From contig NZ_QKZO01000006.1 of NCBI RefSeq assembly GCF_003254295.1, positions 199,246 through 263,245 on the forward strand: a stretch of 64,000 nucleotides of DNA, given 5' to 3'. The notes under the pieces are model-generated. The model was not told the origin of the DNA, did no database searches, and saw only the letters and a program-made list of their open reading frames with translations. The position numbers were made by a program, and so were the translations under genes. This DNA comes from Rhodobacter capsulatus (lineage in GTDB: Bacteria > Pseudomonadota > Alphaproteobacteria > Rhodobacterales > Rhodobacteraceae). Shown one piece after another: positions 8,520-17,526 of this stretch (positions within the stretch are counted from its first letter, which is position 1; the number at the start of each line of letters is the position of its first letter).

Positions 8520-8870
8520 ATGGCCATGAAAATCCGTCTCGCCCGTGGCGGTTCCAAGAAACGTCCGCATTACGCGATCGTCGCGTCCGATTCGCGCATG
8601 CCGCGTGACGGCCGCTTCCTGGAAAAGCTGGGCACCTACAACCCGCTTCTGGCCAAGGACAGCGAAGACCGCGTCAAGATGAACATGGAGCGCGTGCAAT
8701 ACTGGCTGGCGCAAGGCGCGCAGCCGACCGACCGCGTCGCCCGCTTCCTTGAAGCGGCCGGTGCGATGCCGAAAGCCGAGCGCGCCAACATGAAAAAGGC
8801 CGAGCCGGGCGCGAAAGCCAAGAAACGCGCCGAGGAAAAAGCCGCCAAGGCCGCCAAGACCGAAGAATAA
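8520..8870 (+). CDS. rpsP: 30S ribosomal protein S16
   Basis: S16 stabilises the 5' domain of 16S rRNA. The conserved start [20 protein letters not shown] and [14 protein letters not shown] are present. At 116 residues it is longer than the E. coli protein (82) because of a Lys/Ala/Glu-rich tail after residue 85, usual in alphaproteobacteria. A strong AAGGAGA site lies just upstream of the start. It belongs to the rpsP-rimM-trmD-rplS ribosome-maturation cluster. Confidence 0.98.
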   Translation: MAMKIRLARGGSKKRPHYAIVASDSRMPRDGRFLEKLGTYNPLLAKDSEDRVKMNMERVQYWLAQGAQPTDRVARFLEAAGAMPKAERANMKKAEPGAKAKKRAEEKAAKAAKTEE

Positions 8871-8944
8871 TCTTCGCTCTCCCGATTTCGGGGTTTCATG
8901 CGGGCCGGGCAGCGATGTCCGGCCTGCCGTCTTCCGGAGGGATC

Positions 8945-9454
8945 ATGTCGAAAACCGATCGTGTCTGCGTCGGCGCCATCGCCGGGGGCTTCGGCGTCAA
9001 GGGCGAGGTGCGGCTGAAAAGCTTTTGCGCCGAACCCACCGACATCGCCGCCTATGGCCCGCTGTTTTCCGAGGACGGCGCCCGCAGCTTCACCGTCAGG
9101 CTGACCCGTCCGGTCACCGGCGGTCTGGGCGCGCGGCTCTCGGGCATCAATACCAAGGAAGAGGCCGATGCGCTGAAAGGCGCGACGCTCTGGGCGGATC
9201 GGGACCGCCTGCCGCATCTGCCCGATGACGAATTCTACCATGCCGATCTGATCGGTCTGCCGGTGCATGACACCGGCGGCGTGCTGATCGGCACCGTCCG
9301 CGCCGTGCTGGATTTCGGCGCAGGCGACATCCTTGAGGTGCATGTGCCCGGGCGCAAGACAACGCTGATGCTGCCCTTCACCCGCGCCGTGGTGCCCACC
9401 GTCGATCTGACCGCGGGGCGGATCATCGCCGACCCGCCCGAGGAACTGGACTGA
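8945..9454 (+). CDS. rimM: 16S rRNA processing protein RimM
   Basis: Assembly factor for the 30S head; it binds S19 and is needed for 16S maturation. The N-terminal RimM domain begins [20 protein letters not shown] and the PRC-barrel follows from about residue 95 ([16 protein letters not shown]). The open frame begins at 8915, but 8945 (MSKTDRV) is chosen because CCGGAGGGA sits directly upstream. The length is 169 residues. The stop overlaps the next start by one base (TGATG). Confidence 0.96.
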   Translation: MSKTDRVCVGAIAGGFGVKGEVRLKSFCAEPTDIAAYGPLFSEDGARSFTVRLTRPVTGGLGARLSGINTKEEADALKGATLWADRDRLPHLPDDEFYHADLIGLPVHDTGGVLIGTVRAVLDFGAGDILEVHVPGRKTTLMLPFTRAVVPTVDLTAGRIIADPPEELD

Positions 9455-10269
9455 TGCAGGTCTTCCTGCATCTTGGGCTGCACAAGACCGGGACCTCCTC
9501 GGCACAGCTTTTTCTGCAGGAAAACCGCGAACTTATCTGGCCGCGGGCGGCCTTGGTGCTGCCCGGTCGGATCCGCGCCGTGGAAGGGGCGGTCTTTGCG
9601 CATCACTATGACCGCGACGGCGGCTCGCTGGCCGCGATCACCGCGGCGATGCGGGCGTTTCTGGGCACGATGGCACTGGGGCCGAAACGGCGGATCCTGA
9701 TCTCGTCGGAAAACCTGCTCGGCCCGATGCCGCGGGGGCTGACGCCTGCCCCCTACCCCGATGCGGCGGCGATCATCCGCGCGCTGATTGCCGGGTTCGA
9801 CCGTTTCGACTGGCCGGTGCAGGTGACGCCCTATCTCTCCATCCGCGCACAGGGGCCCTGGGTCGAGAGCCTCTGGGCGCATCAGATCCGCAAGGCGCAG
9901 CCGATCCCCTTCATCGAGGATCTGGAAAGCTTCCGCAGCCGGATGAACCGGGTGACGCAGGCGGAACAGATCGATATCCTGCGCCGCGATCTGGCGGGGA
10001 TACGGCTGGTGACGCAGGATGTCGCGGGGTTTGACGGCCTGCCCTTTGGCGCCGGGCAGCCGTTTCTCGATTTTCTGGGCCTGACGGCCGCGCAGCGCGC
10101 GGCCTTCCAACCGGTCTTTCGCCGCAATGTCGCGCCGCCGCGCGCGGTGACAGAGGCGCTGCTGCAGTTGAACCGGCAGGGTCTGGACGAGGAGGCGCTG
10201 GCGGCGGCAAAACGGGCGCTTCTGGCCGCGGCGGGCCTTGAGCAAACAAGCGAGAAGGACGAGGCATGA
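9454..10269 (+). CDS. Sulfotransferase-like protein of unknown substrate
   Basis: A 271-residue protein whose N-terminus, [16 protein letters not shown], matches the 5'-phosphosulfate-binding P-loop-like motif of PAPS-dependent sulfotransferases (strand, then HKTGTSS). ILISSENLL at about residues 70-78 resembles the following core strand. The C-terminal half is not recognisable, and no clear 3'-phosphate-binding motif was found. It is translationally fused into the ribosome-maturation cluster: it overlaps rimM by one base and trmD by four. It may be an acquired passenger gene or an unrecognised enzyme. Confidence 0.65.
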   Translation: MQVFLHLGLHKTGTSSAQLFLQENRELIWPRAALVLPGRIRAVEGAVFAHHYDRDGGSLAAITAAMRAFLGTMALGPKRRILISSENLLGPMPRGLTPAPYPDAAAIIRALIAGFDRFDWPVQVTPYLSIRAQGPWVESLWAHQIRKAQPIPFIEDLESFRSRMNRVTQAEQIDILRRDLAGIRLVTQDVAGFDGLPFGAGQPFLDFLGLTAAQRAAFQPVFRRNVAPPRAVTEALLQLNRQGLDEEALAAAKRALLAAAGLEQTSEKDEA

Positions 10270-11159
10270 GCGATCCCGAAGACATCCCGCCGCCGCCGCG
10301 CAAGGGCGCGCTGAAGCTGACGACGGCGGAGCTGGTCGAGGCCGAGACGCCCGAGGTCGCGCCTGCGCGCTCGCACGGGCGGCGGGCGGTGGTGACCGCA
10401 CTGTCGGGCAAGGTGACGCCGCGCGATCTGATGGCGGAGGTCGAGACCGTCGCGGGGGTCTGGACGGCGAAGATCGTGACGCTCTTCCCCGAGGCTTTTC
10501 CGGGCGTTCTGGGGCTGAGCCTGACCGGCAAGGCGCAGGACGCCGGGCTGTGGCGGCTCGAAACCATCGACCTGCGGCCCTTTGGTCTGGGCAAACATCG
10601 CAACGTCGATGACACGCCCGCGGGCGGCGGCGCGGGAATGGTGCTGCGCGCCGATGTGGTGGCGGCGGCGCTCGATCATGCGGCCACGGGCACGCCTGCC
10701 AGCCGCGCCGACTGGCCGGTGCTTTACATGTCGCCCCGCGGCAAGCCCTTCACGCAAGGCCATGCGCGGCGGCTGGCCGCGGCGCAAGGCGTGACGATCC
10801 TGTGCGGGCGGTTCGAGGGCGTGGATGAGCGGGTGCTGGAAGCCTATGGCGTCGAAGAGGTCTCGATCGGCGATTTCGTTCTGACCGGCGGCGAGATCGC
10901 GGCGCAGGTGGTGATCGACGCCACGGTGCGGCTGCGCGAGGGGGTCTTGGGCAATGCCGAAAGCGCCAGCGAGGAAAGCCATTCGAACGGGCTTCTGGAG
11001 CATCCGCAATACACCCGCCCCGCGGACTGGCAGGGTCGCGCCATCCCCGAGGTGCTGATGTCGGGCAATCACAAGAAGATCGCCGAATGGCGCCGGGCGC
11101 AGAGCGAAGCTTTGACGCGGGAGCGGCGGCCGGATCTGTGGGAGAAGTTCGGCAAGTGA
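10266..11159 (+). CDS. trmD: tRNA (guanine-37-N1)-methyltransferase
   Basis: A SPOUT methyltransferase that makes m1G37 in tRNAs reading CNN codons and prevents +1 frameshifting. The core starts at about residue 66 (VWTAKIVTLFPEAFPG). It carries CGRFEGVDERV, GDFVLTGGE and ESHSNGLLEHPQYTRP, the SAM-knot and catalytic segments. The start at 10266 overlaps the previous stop (ATGA) and gives a roughly 65-residue Pro/Glu-rich extension absent from E. coli TrmD. An internal in-frame ATG about ten codons before the core (near 10431) is an alternative start. Confidence 0.95.
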   Translation: MSDPEDIPPPPRKGALKLTTAELVEAETPEVAPARSHGRRAVVTALSGKVTPRDLMAEVETVAGVWTAKIVTLFPEAFPGVLGLSLTGKAQDAGLWRLETIDLRPFGLGKHRNVDDTPAGGGAGMVLRADVVAAALDHAATGTPASRADWPVLYMSPRGKPFTQGHARRLAAAQGVTILCGRFEGVDERVLEAYGVEEVSIGDFVLTGGEIAAQVVIDATVRLREGVLGNAESASEESHSNGLLEHPQYTRPADWQGRAIPEVLMSGNHKKIAEWRRAQSEALTRERRPDLWEKFGK

Positions 11160-11162
11160 TTT

Positions 11163-11236
11163 CGCCTCGGCTTCGCCGAGGCGACCCGCCGGGGGCTCCG
11201 CCCCCGGACCCCCGAGGTATTTGAGGCAAGATGAAG
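11163..11236 (+). repeat. Dispersed post-gene repeat, plus orientation
   Basis: CGCCTCGG/CCGAGGCG hairpin (11163-11183), then CCGGGGGC-TCC-GCCCCCGG (11189-11207), then the tail CCCCCGAGGTATTT (from 11209) running to GGCAAGATGAAG. It begins four bases after the trmD stop. Related copies lie at 12755, 12864, 33398 and 36428. It probably acts as the trmD transcription terminator. Confidence 0.6.
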
Positions 11237-11301
11237 TAGCCCGCCATTGTCCCTCCGGTTGGGGCCGCATAGTCTTGGGCGGTGGCAAGGAGGGATTTCC
11301 G

Positions 11302-11808
11302 ATGGCCGTCCCCGGATCAAAGGCAGAGTTGATGAGCGCGATTGCGACAAGCTTCGACAAGCTGATGCAGGAGTGCGCGAGGGTTCCGCCGGAGCGGGCG
11401 CGAGAGCTGTCGATGGCAGGCCATGTTGCCGGATCGGTGATGTCTCCGGCGGATCTGCTGAGCTATCTGATCGGCTGGAACGAGCTTGTTCTGAAATGGC
11501 TCGACCGGGATGACCGCGGCGAAGCGGTCGATTTTCCCGAAACCGGCTTTCAATGGAATCAACTCGGCGCTCTGGCGCAGAAATTCTACCGTGATCATCA
11601 CGCCTTGGACTGGTCGGAGCTGCTGGAACGCCTCTCCATGGCGCAGGCCGGACTGACGCGCGCGGTGGCGGCGCGGTCGGAGGACGAGCTTTACGGGCAG
11701 CCGTGGTATGGCAAATGGACGAAAGGCCGGATGATCCAGTTCAACTCGGCCTCACCTTACGCCAATGCGCGCGGGCGGCTGCGCCGCTGGCTGAAGGAGA
11801 TGACATGA
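11302..11808 (+). CDS. ClbS/DfsB (DUF1706) family four-helix protein
   Basis: A 168-residue protein resembling the ClbS/DfsB (DUF1706, DinB-like four-helix) family: VPGSKAELMSAIATSFDKL opens the first helix and DLLSYLIGWNELVLKWL lies near residue 55. Characterised members include the colibactin self-resistance protein ClbS; most are of unknown role. The open frame extends to 11221, but AAGGAGGG just before 11302 fixes the start there. It stands alone between trmD and rplS, flanked by a dispersed repeat and a terminator, so it is probably its own transcription unit. Confidence 0.72.
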   Translation: MAVPGSKAELMSAIATSFDKLMQECARVPPERARELSMAGHVAGSVMSPADLLSYLIGWNELVLKWLDRDDRGEAVDFPETGFQWNQLGALAQKFYRDHHALDWSELLERLSMAQAGLTRAVAARSEDELYGQPWYGKWTKGRMIQFNSASPYANARGRLRRWLKEMT

Positions 11809-11863
11809 GCGGCCGCGCCCCACTTCCCCCTTGATCCGCAGCCGGTTTCCCCGTATGCCGCGC

Positions 11864-11898
11864 GGGTCCGGGCCGGAATCGGCTCTCGGACCCTTTTC
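11864..11898 (+). terminator. Intrinsic terminator after the ClbS-like gene
   Basis: Perfect stem GGGTCCG (11864-11870)/CGGACCC (11887-11893) with an inner GCCG-GAAT-CGGC stem, followed by TTTTCCTTT. It separates the ClbS-like gene from rplS. Confidence 0.65.
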
Positions 11899-11999
11899 CT
11901 TTGCCTGCGGCGGTCTTCTTCGACCACAGCACGGGGCCGGGACGGGGCTTGAACAGGACGAACGATCCTCCGGCGGGCGCCCCTCACAGCAGGCGCGGA

Positions 12000-12053
12000 C
12001 CCGAGCGAAGACCGGAGCTCTCGGGCGGCGACACCTTTGCGGGAAAACCGCAA
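12000..12053 (+). other. Hairpins in the rplS leader
   Basis: CCCGAG/CTCGGG (12000-12025) and TTGCGG-GAAAA-CCGCAA (12037-12053) lie in the 170-base region between the upstream terminator and rplS; the second stops 10 bases before the rplS ribosome-binding site. No convincing promoter hexamers were identified. A translational control role is possible. Confidence 0.35.
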
Positions 12054-12071
12054 GCAACGAAAGGATTTGCG

Positions 12072-12446
12072 ATGAACCTGATCGCGCAACTCGAGGCGGA
12101 ACAGATCGCCGCCCTCGGCAAGACCATCCCCGACTTCAAGGCTGGCGACACCGTGCGCGTCGGCTACAAGGTGACCGAAGGCACCCGCTCGCGCGTGCAG
12201 ATGTATGAAGGCGTCTGCATCGCCCGCAAGGGCGGCTCGACCATCGCCGCCTCGTTCACCGTGCGCAAGATCTCGTTCGGCGAAGGCGTGGAACGCGTGT
12301 TCCCGCTCTACTCGACCAACATCGACAGCATCGAAGTGGTGCGTCGCGGTCGCGTCCGTCGTGCGAAACTCTACTACCTGCGTTCGCGTCGCGGCAAATC
12401 GGCTCGGATCGCCGAAGTCACCAACTACAAAGCCAAAGCCGAATAA
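12072..12446 (+). CDS. rplS: 50S ribosomal protein L19
   Basis: L19 lies at the 30S-50S interface. Conserved segments: [23 protein letters not shown] and [20 protein letters not shown], then [18 protein letters not shown]. The 124-residue form starting [11 protein letters not shown] is chosen because GAAAGGA precedes it; the upstream open frame is non-conserved leader. It is separated from trmD by about 900 bases holding a ClbS-like gene, unlike the tight E. coli order, and is followed by rpmE after 11 bases. Confidence 0.97.
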   Translation: MNLIAQLEAEQIAALGKTIPDFKAGDTVRVGYKVTEGTRSRVQMYEGVCIARKGGSTIAASFTVRKISFGEGVERVFPLYSTNIDSIEVVRRGRVRRAKLYYLRSRRGKSARIAEVTNYKAKAE

Positions 12447-12457
12447 GGAGCGGGACG

Positions 12458-12679
12458 ATGAAAGCCGATACCCACCCGAATTACCACCTCATCACCGTCA
12501 AGATGACCGACGGCTCCGAATATCTGACCAAGTCCACCTGGGGCAAGGAAGGCGACACGATGGCGCTCGACATCGATCCGCTGGCGCACCCGGCCTGGAC
12601 CGGCGGTTCGGCCAAGCTGATGGACACCGGCGGCCGCGTGTCGAAGTTCAAGAACAAATACGCCGGTCTGGGCTTCTGA
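12458..12679 (+). CDS. rpmE: 50S ribosomal protein L31, cysteine-free type
   Basis: A 73-residue L31 beginning [19 protein letters not shown] and ending [16 protein letters not shown]. It has no cysteine, so it is the zinc-independent form, without the CxxC pair of zinc-binding L31. It is cotranscribed with rplS, and a strong terminator starts 20 bases after the stop. Confidence 0.95.
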   Translation: MKADTHPNYHLITVKMTDGSEYLTKSTWGKEGDTMALDIDPLAHPAWTGGSAKLMDTGGRVSKFKNKYAGLGF

Positions 12680-12698
12680 GCTGCCGCGTGACTGTTGC

Positions 12699-12727
12699 AA
12701 AAGGGCGCCTTCGGGCGCCCTTTTGTT
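12699..12727 (+). terminator. Intrinsic terminator of rplS-rpmE
   Basis: AAAAGGGCGCC-TTC-GGGCGCCCTTTTG: a perfect GGGCGCC-type stem with a TTC loop and a T-run (TTTTGTTT). It ends the rplS-rpmE unit. Confidence 0.9.
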
Positions 12728-12754
12728 TGCGTGGCACCACCGCGACATGCCCGA

Positions 12755-12819
12755 GGGGGCTCCGCCCCCGCCGAGGCGATGCCTCGGCCCCCCGGGATAT
12801 TTGTCCCACGGTGAAAGGG
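12755..12819 (+). repeat. Dispersed repeat, plus orientation (in the 12680-13062 gap)
   Basis: GGGGGC-TCC-GCCCCC (12755-12769), CCGAGGC-GAT-GCCTCGG (12771-12787), then the tail CCCCCCGGGATATTTG and ACGGTGAAAGGG to 12819. Together with the facing copy at 12864-12939 it fills most of the 383-base gap between rpmE and mipZ. I see no gene in that gap. Confidence 0.6.
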
Positions 12820-12863
12820 CACGGCGCAAGCCCGCCTGCGACCCAGGCCCGCCACGGCACCCG

Positions 12864-12939
12864 CTTTTCCTTGGCAAAATACGCTGGGGGGTGCGGGGGG
12901 CGAAGCCCCCCGCGGGTCGCCTCGGCGTCAGCCGAGGCG
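12864..12939 (-). repeat. Dispersed repeat, minus orientation (variant)
   Basis: Read on the minus strand: CGCCTCGGC/GCCGAGGCG hairpin (12918-12939), GGGGGGC-TTC-GCCCCCC (12895-12911), then a divergent tail CCCCCCAGCGTATTTTGCC and AAGGAAAA. It faces the copy at 12755 but follows no minus-strand gene. Confidence 0.55.
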
Positions 12940-12994
12940 AAACACCCTGGCGACCGGTCAAAGGCTTTGCGCCTCCCCCCTTGCACCTGCGCGC

Positions 12995-13023
12995 TTCCTT
13001 CGGTAGCCGGAGCGTCCTATAAA
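12995..13023 (+). promoter_or_regulatory. Candidate mipZ promoter
   Basis: TTCCTT (12995-13000), a 17-base spacer and a good -10 TATAAA (13018-13023), 40 bases before the GTG start. The -35 match is weak. Confidence 0.4.
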
Positions 13024-13062
13024 CGCGCGGGCCGTCGGAGGGCCGCAAGACGGGGTGGATTC

Positions 13063-13872
13063 GTGGCGCATATCATCGTTGTCGGCAATGAAAAGGGCGG
13101 CTCGGGCAAATCCACCACCTGCATGCATGTGGCCACGGCTCTGGCGCGCATGGGCAAGACGGTCGGCGCGCTCGATCTCGACCTGCGGCAGCGCAGCTTC
13201 GGCCGCTATGTCGAGAACCGGCTGGCCTTCCTGGCGCGCGAGGGGCTGGACCTGCCCTCGCCCGAATACCGCGAACTGCCCGAGGCCGATGCCGCGACGC
13301 TTGCGCCCGGCGAAAACCCCTATGACCACAGGCTGTCCTCGGTGGTGGCCGAGCTGGATCCGGTCTGCGATTTCGTGGTGATCGACTGCCCCGGCTCGCA
13401 TACCCGGCTCAGCCAGGTGGCGCATTCGCTGGCCGATACGCTGATCACGCCGCTCAATGACAGTTTCATCGACTTCGACCTGCTGGCCCGGATCGACCCC
13501 GAGACCTCCAAGGTCACCGGCCCCTCGATCTATTCGGAAATGGTCTGGTCGGCGCGGCAGCTGCGGGCGCGGGCGGGGCTGAAGCCGATCGACTGGCTGG
13601 TGCTGCGCAACCGGATGAGCTCGCAGCAGGCGCATAACAAGCGCAAGGTCGGCGAGGCGCTGGAGCAGCTGTCGAAACGCATCGGCTTCCGCGTCGCGCC
13701 CGGATTTTCGGAACGGGTGATCTTCCGCGAGCTGTTCCCGCGCGGCATGACGCTGCTCGATCTGCGCGATCTGGGCGTCGAGAACCTGAACATCTCGAAC
13801 ATCGCGGCGCGGCAGGAACTACGCGACCTCGTGCGCGATCTGAACCTGCCCGGCGTGACGATCGATTTCTGA
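13063..13872 (+). CDS. mipZ: Division-plane positioning ATPase MipZ
   Basis: A ParA/MinD-type ATPase that in alphaproteobacteria forms a gradient from the ParB-marked poles and keeps FtsZ at midcell. The deviant Walker A reads NEKGGSGKSTT (residues 9-19), DLDLRQRSFGRYVENR follows switch I, and FVVIDCPGSHTRLS is the Walker B/switch II. The start is GTG 13063; the long upstream open frame is intergenic repeat. At 269 residues it is normal for the family. It stands alone in its own unit. Confidence 0.95.
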   Translation: MAHIIVVGNEKGGSGKSTTCMHVATALARMGKTVGALDLDLRQRSFGRYVENRLAFLAREGLDLPSPEYRELPEADAATLAPGENPYDHRLSSVVAELDPVCDFVVIDCPGSHTRLSQVAHSLADTLITPLNDSFIDFDLLARIDPETSKVTGPSIYSEMVWSARQLRARAGLKPIDWLVLRNRMSSQQAHNKRKVGEALEQLSKRIGFRVAPGFSERVIFRELFPRGMTLLDLRDLGVENLNISNIAARQELRDLVRDLNLPGVTIDF

Positions 13873-14031
13873 TCAGAGGGCGCGGCGCGGAGCCACGAAG
13901 CGGAAGGGCGAGAGCGGCCCGTGCAGCCGCCCCGGCGCAACCCCTTCGGCCAGCATCGACAGGCGGGTCGCAACGACCGCATCTTCGGACGACCGCCATT
14001 TCGCGATCAGCGCCAGGAGCTTGCGTGCCAT
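13873..14031 (-). CDS. Small hypothetical protein, 52 residues
   Basis: ATG at 14031-14029 gives MARKLLALIAKWRSSEDAVV and ends PFRFVAPRRAL with a stop directly abutting the mipZ stop. A GGAG site lies at the right distance upstream (revcomp of 14036-14041). The protein is basic with a hydrophobic N-terminal helix. No family was recognised. The tail-to-tail packing with mipZ and the good ribosome-binding site support a real gene, but it is short. Confidence 0.5.
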   Translation of the reverse strand: MARKLLALIAKWRSSEDAVVATRLSMLAEGVAPGRLHGPLSPFRFVAPRRAL

Positions 14032-14262
14032 GTGGGTCTCCATTCCGGTTGGCCCGCCCGGTCTGGCCCGCCATTGCGGCCAAAGCGTGACTCAAGAAGG
14101 GAGAGAGCGGGGCGTTTGCCGGCCCGGCCGCCGGAGGATCATGCGCACGATCCCGTGATCGGCGCCACGGCCCGGCGTCGGTGCCGATGACAAACGCCGG
14201 AAACCGCTATCTCCTGCGTAAGACCTCTGATTGCCATGACGGCGTCGATTGGACCGGGACCG

Positions 14263-15435
14263 ATGCGAAAAAGACACCTGATTGCCCTCTCCCTCGTGCT
14301 GATGCTGGCGGCGGCCGGGGGGGCGGTCTGGACCTTTGGCACCGCCGAAGAGCCAAAGGCGCCGCTGACCGCCACCGCCGCCCGCGCCGATCTGTCAAAG
14401 ACGGTTCTGGCCTCGGGCACGATCGAGGCGGCGCAGCTGGTCTCGGTCGGCGCGCAGGTCTCGGGGCAGCTGCAGACGCTGGCCGTGGCGCTTGGCGACC
14501 GGGTGCAAAAGGGCGATCTGATCGCCCAGATCGACAGCTCCGACCAGCGTGCCGATGTCGCCCGCGCCGAGGCCGCGCTGAAGCAGCTGCAGGCGCAGAT
14601 CAAGGCCAAGCAGGCCGCGATCCGGGTGGCGGAACTGTCGCTGACCCGGCAGACGACGCTGAATTCCAAGGCGCTGAGTTCCGACGAGACCCGCGAAACC
14701 GCCGAGGCCACGCTGGATGTGGCGAAGGCGGAACTCGAGGGGCTCAAGGCGCAGCTGGACGAGGCGCAGGTGACGCTGACCTCCTCGCAGACCGAGCTGG
14801 CGCGGACGCAGATTTCGGCGCCGATCTCGGGGACGGTGGTGGCGATCGTGTCCGAGGAAGGCACGACGCTGAACGCCAACACCTCCAGCCCGACGATCGT
14901 GAAGCTGGCCGAACTGGACCGGATGGTGGTCAAAGCCGAGATTTCCGAAGCCGATGTGGTGGCGGTGAAACCGGGGCAAGCGGCGGAATTCACGCTGAAT
15001 TCCTCGCTGACGAAAGCCTTTTCCGCGACGCTGCGGGCACTGGAACCGGCCCCCGCCAGCATCGAGACCTCGGACACGATCGATACCGACGAGGCGATCT
15101 ATTACAACGCGCTCCTTGATGTCGCGAACCCCGAGGGCATCTTGCGCATCGGCATGTCGGCCGAGGTGACGATCACGCTGGATGCCCGCAAGAACGTGCT
15201 GACGGTGCCGGTGACGACGCTGCCGCGGGTGTCGGGCGGCAAGGCCGAGGTGGCGGTCTACGACCCGGCGACCGGGCAAAGCACGCCGCGGCAGATCGGC
15301 ATCGGCATGATGACCGACACGCTCGCCGAGGTGACCTCGGGGCTGACCGAGGGCGAAGCGGTCGTGCTGCCCTCGATCTCGGCGGCGAATTCCGACACCG
15401 GGCGCCGCAACCGGCCGCCGATGATGGGGTTCTGA
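14263..15435 (+). CDS. macA: Periplasmic adaptor (MacA/HlyD family) of an ABC exporter
   Basis: Membrane-fusion protein linking an inner-membrane MacB-type ATPase to an outer-membrane channel. It has an N-terminal membrane anchor (LIALSLVLMLAAAGGAVW), a lipoyl/barrel-sandwich half (ASGTIEAAQLVSVGAQVSGQ, then ISAPISGTVVAIVSEEGTTL), a coiled coil at about residues 105-175, and a beta-barrel domain. The start at 14263 (MRKRHL) is preferred over 14236 because it puts the basic residues just before the anchor. The gene ends two bases before macB. Confidence 0.88.
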   Translation: MRKRHLIALSLVLMLAAAGGAVWTFGTAEEPKAPLTATAARADLSKTVLASGTIEAAQLVSVGAQVSGQLQTLAVALGDRVQKGDLIAQIDSSDQRADVARAEAALKQLQAQIKAKQAAIRVAELSLTRQTTLNSKALSSDETRETAEATLDVAKAELEGLKAQLDEAQVTLTSSQTELARTQISAPISGTVVAIVSEEGTTLNANTSSPTIVKLAELDRMVVKAEISEADVVAVKPGQAAEFTLNSSLTKAFSATLRALEPAPASIETSDTIDTDEAIYYNALLDVANPEGILRIGMSAEVTITLDARKNVLTVPVTTLPRVSGGKAEVAVYDPATGQSTPRQIGIGMMTDTLAEVTSGLTEGEAVVLPSISAANSDTGRRNRPPMMGF

Positions 15436-15436
15436 G

Positions 15437-17383
<1,947 letters not shown>

Positions 17384-17526
17384 GAAGACGCGGCGAATTG
17401 GCCCGGCCCCGAAATCGGACTGGCGCAGGTTTTGATCTTTGCGCAGGATGACTGACGCAACGGCAGGCGCCGTCGCGTCCAAGGCGGCCGCCCCTCACCC
17501 AGGCCGCCACAGCCAAGGAACAGGTC

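Noticed and set aside
12205..13062. Upstream extension of the mipZ frame through rplS, rpmE and the repeat gap
   Set aside because: Overlaps confirmed genes in another frame; the Walker A P-loop protein begins at GTG 13063.
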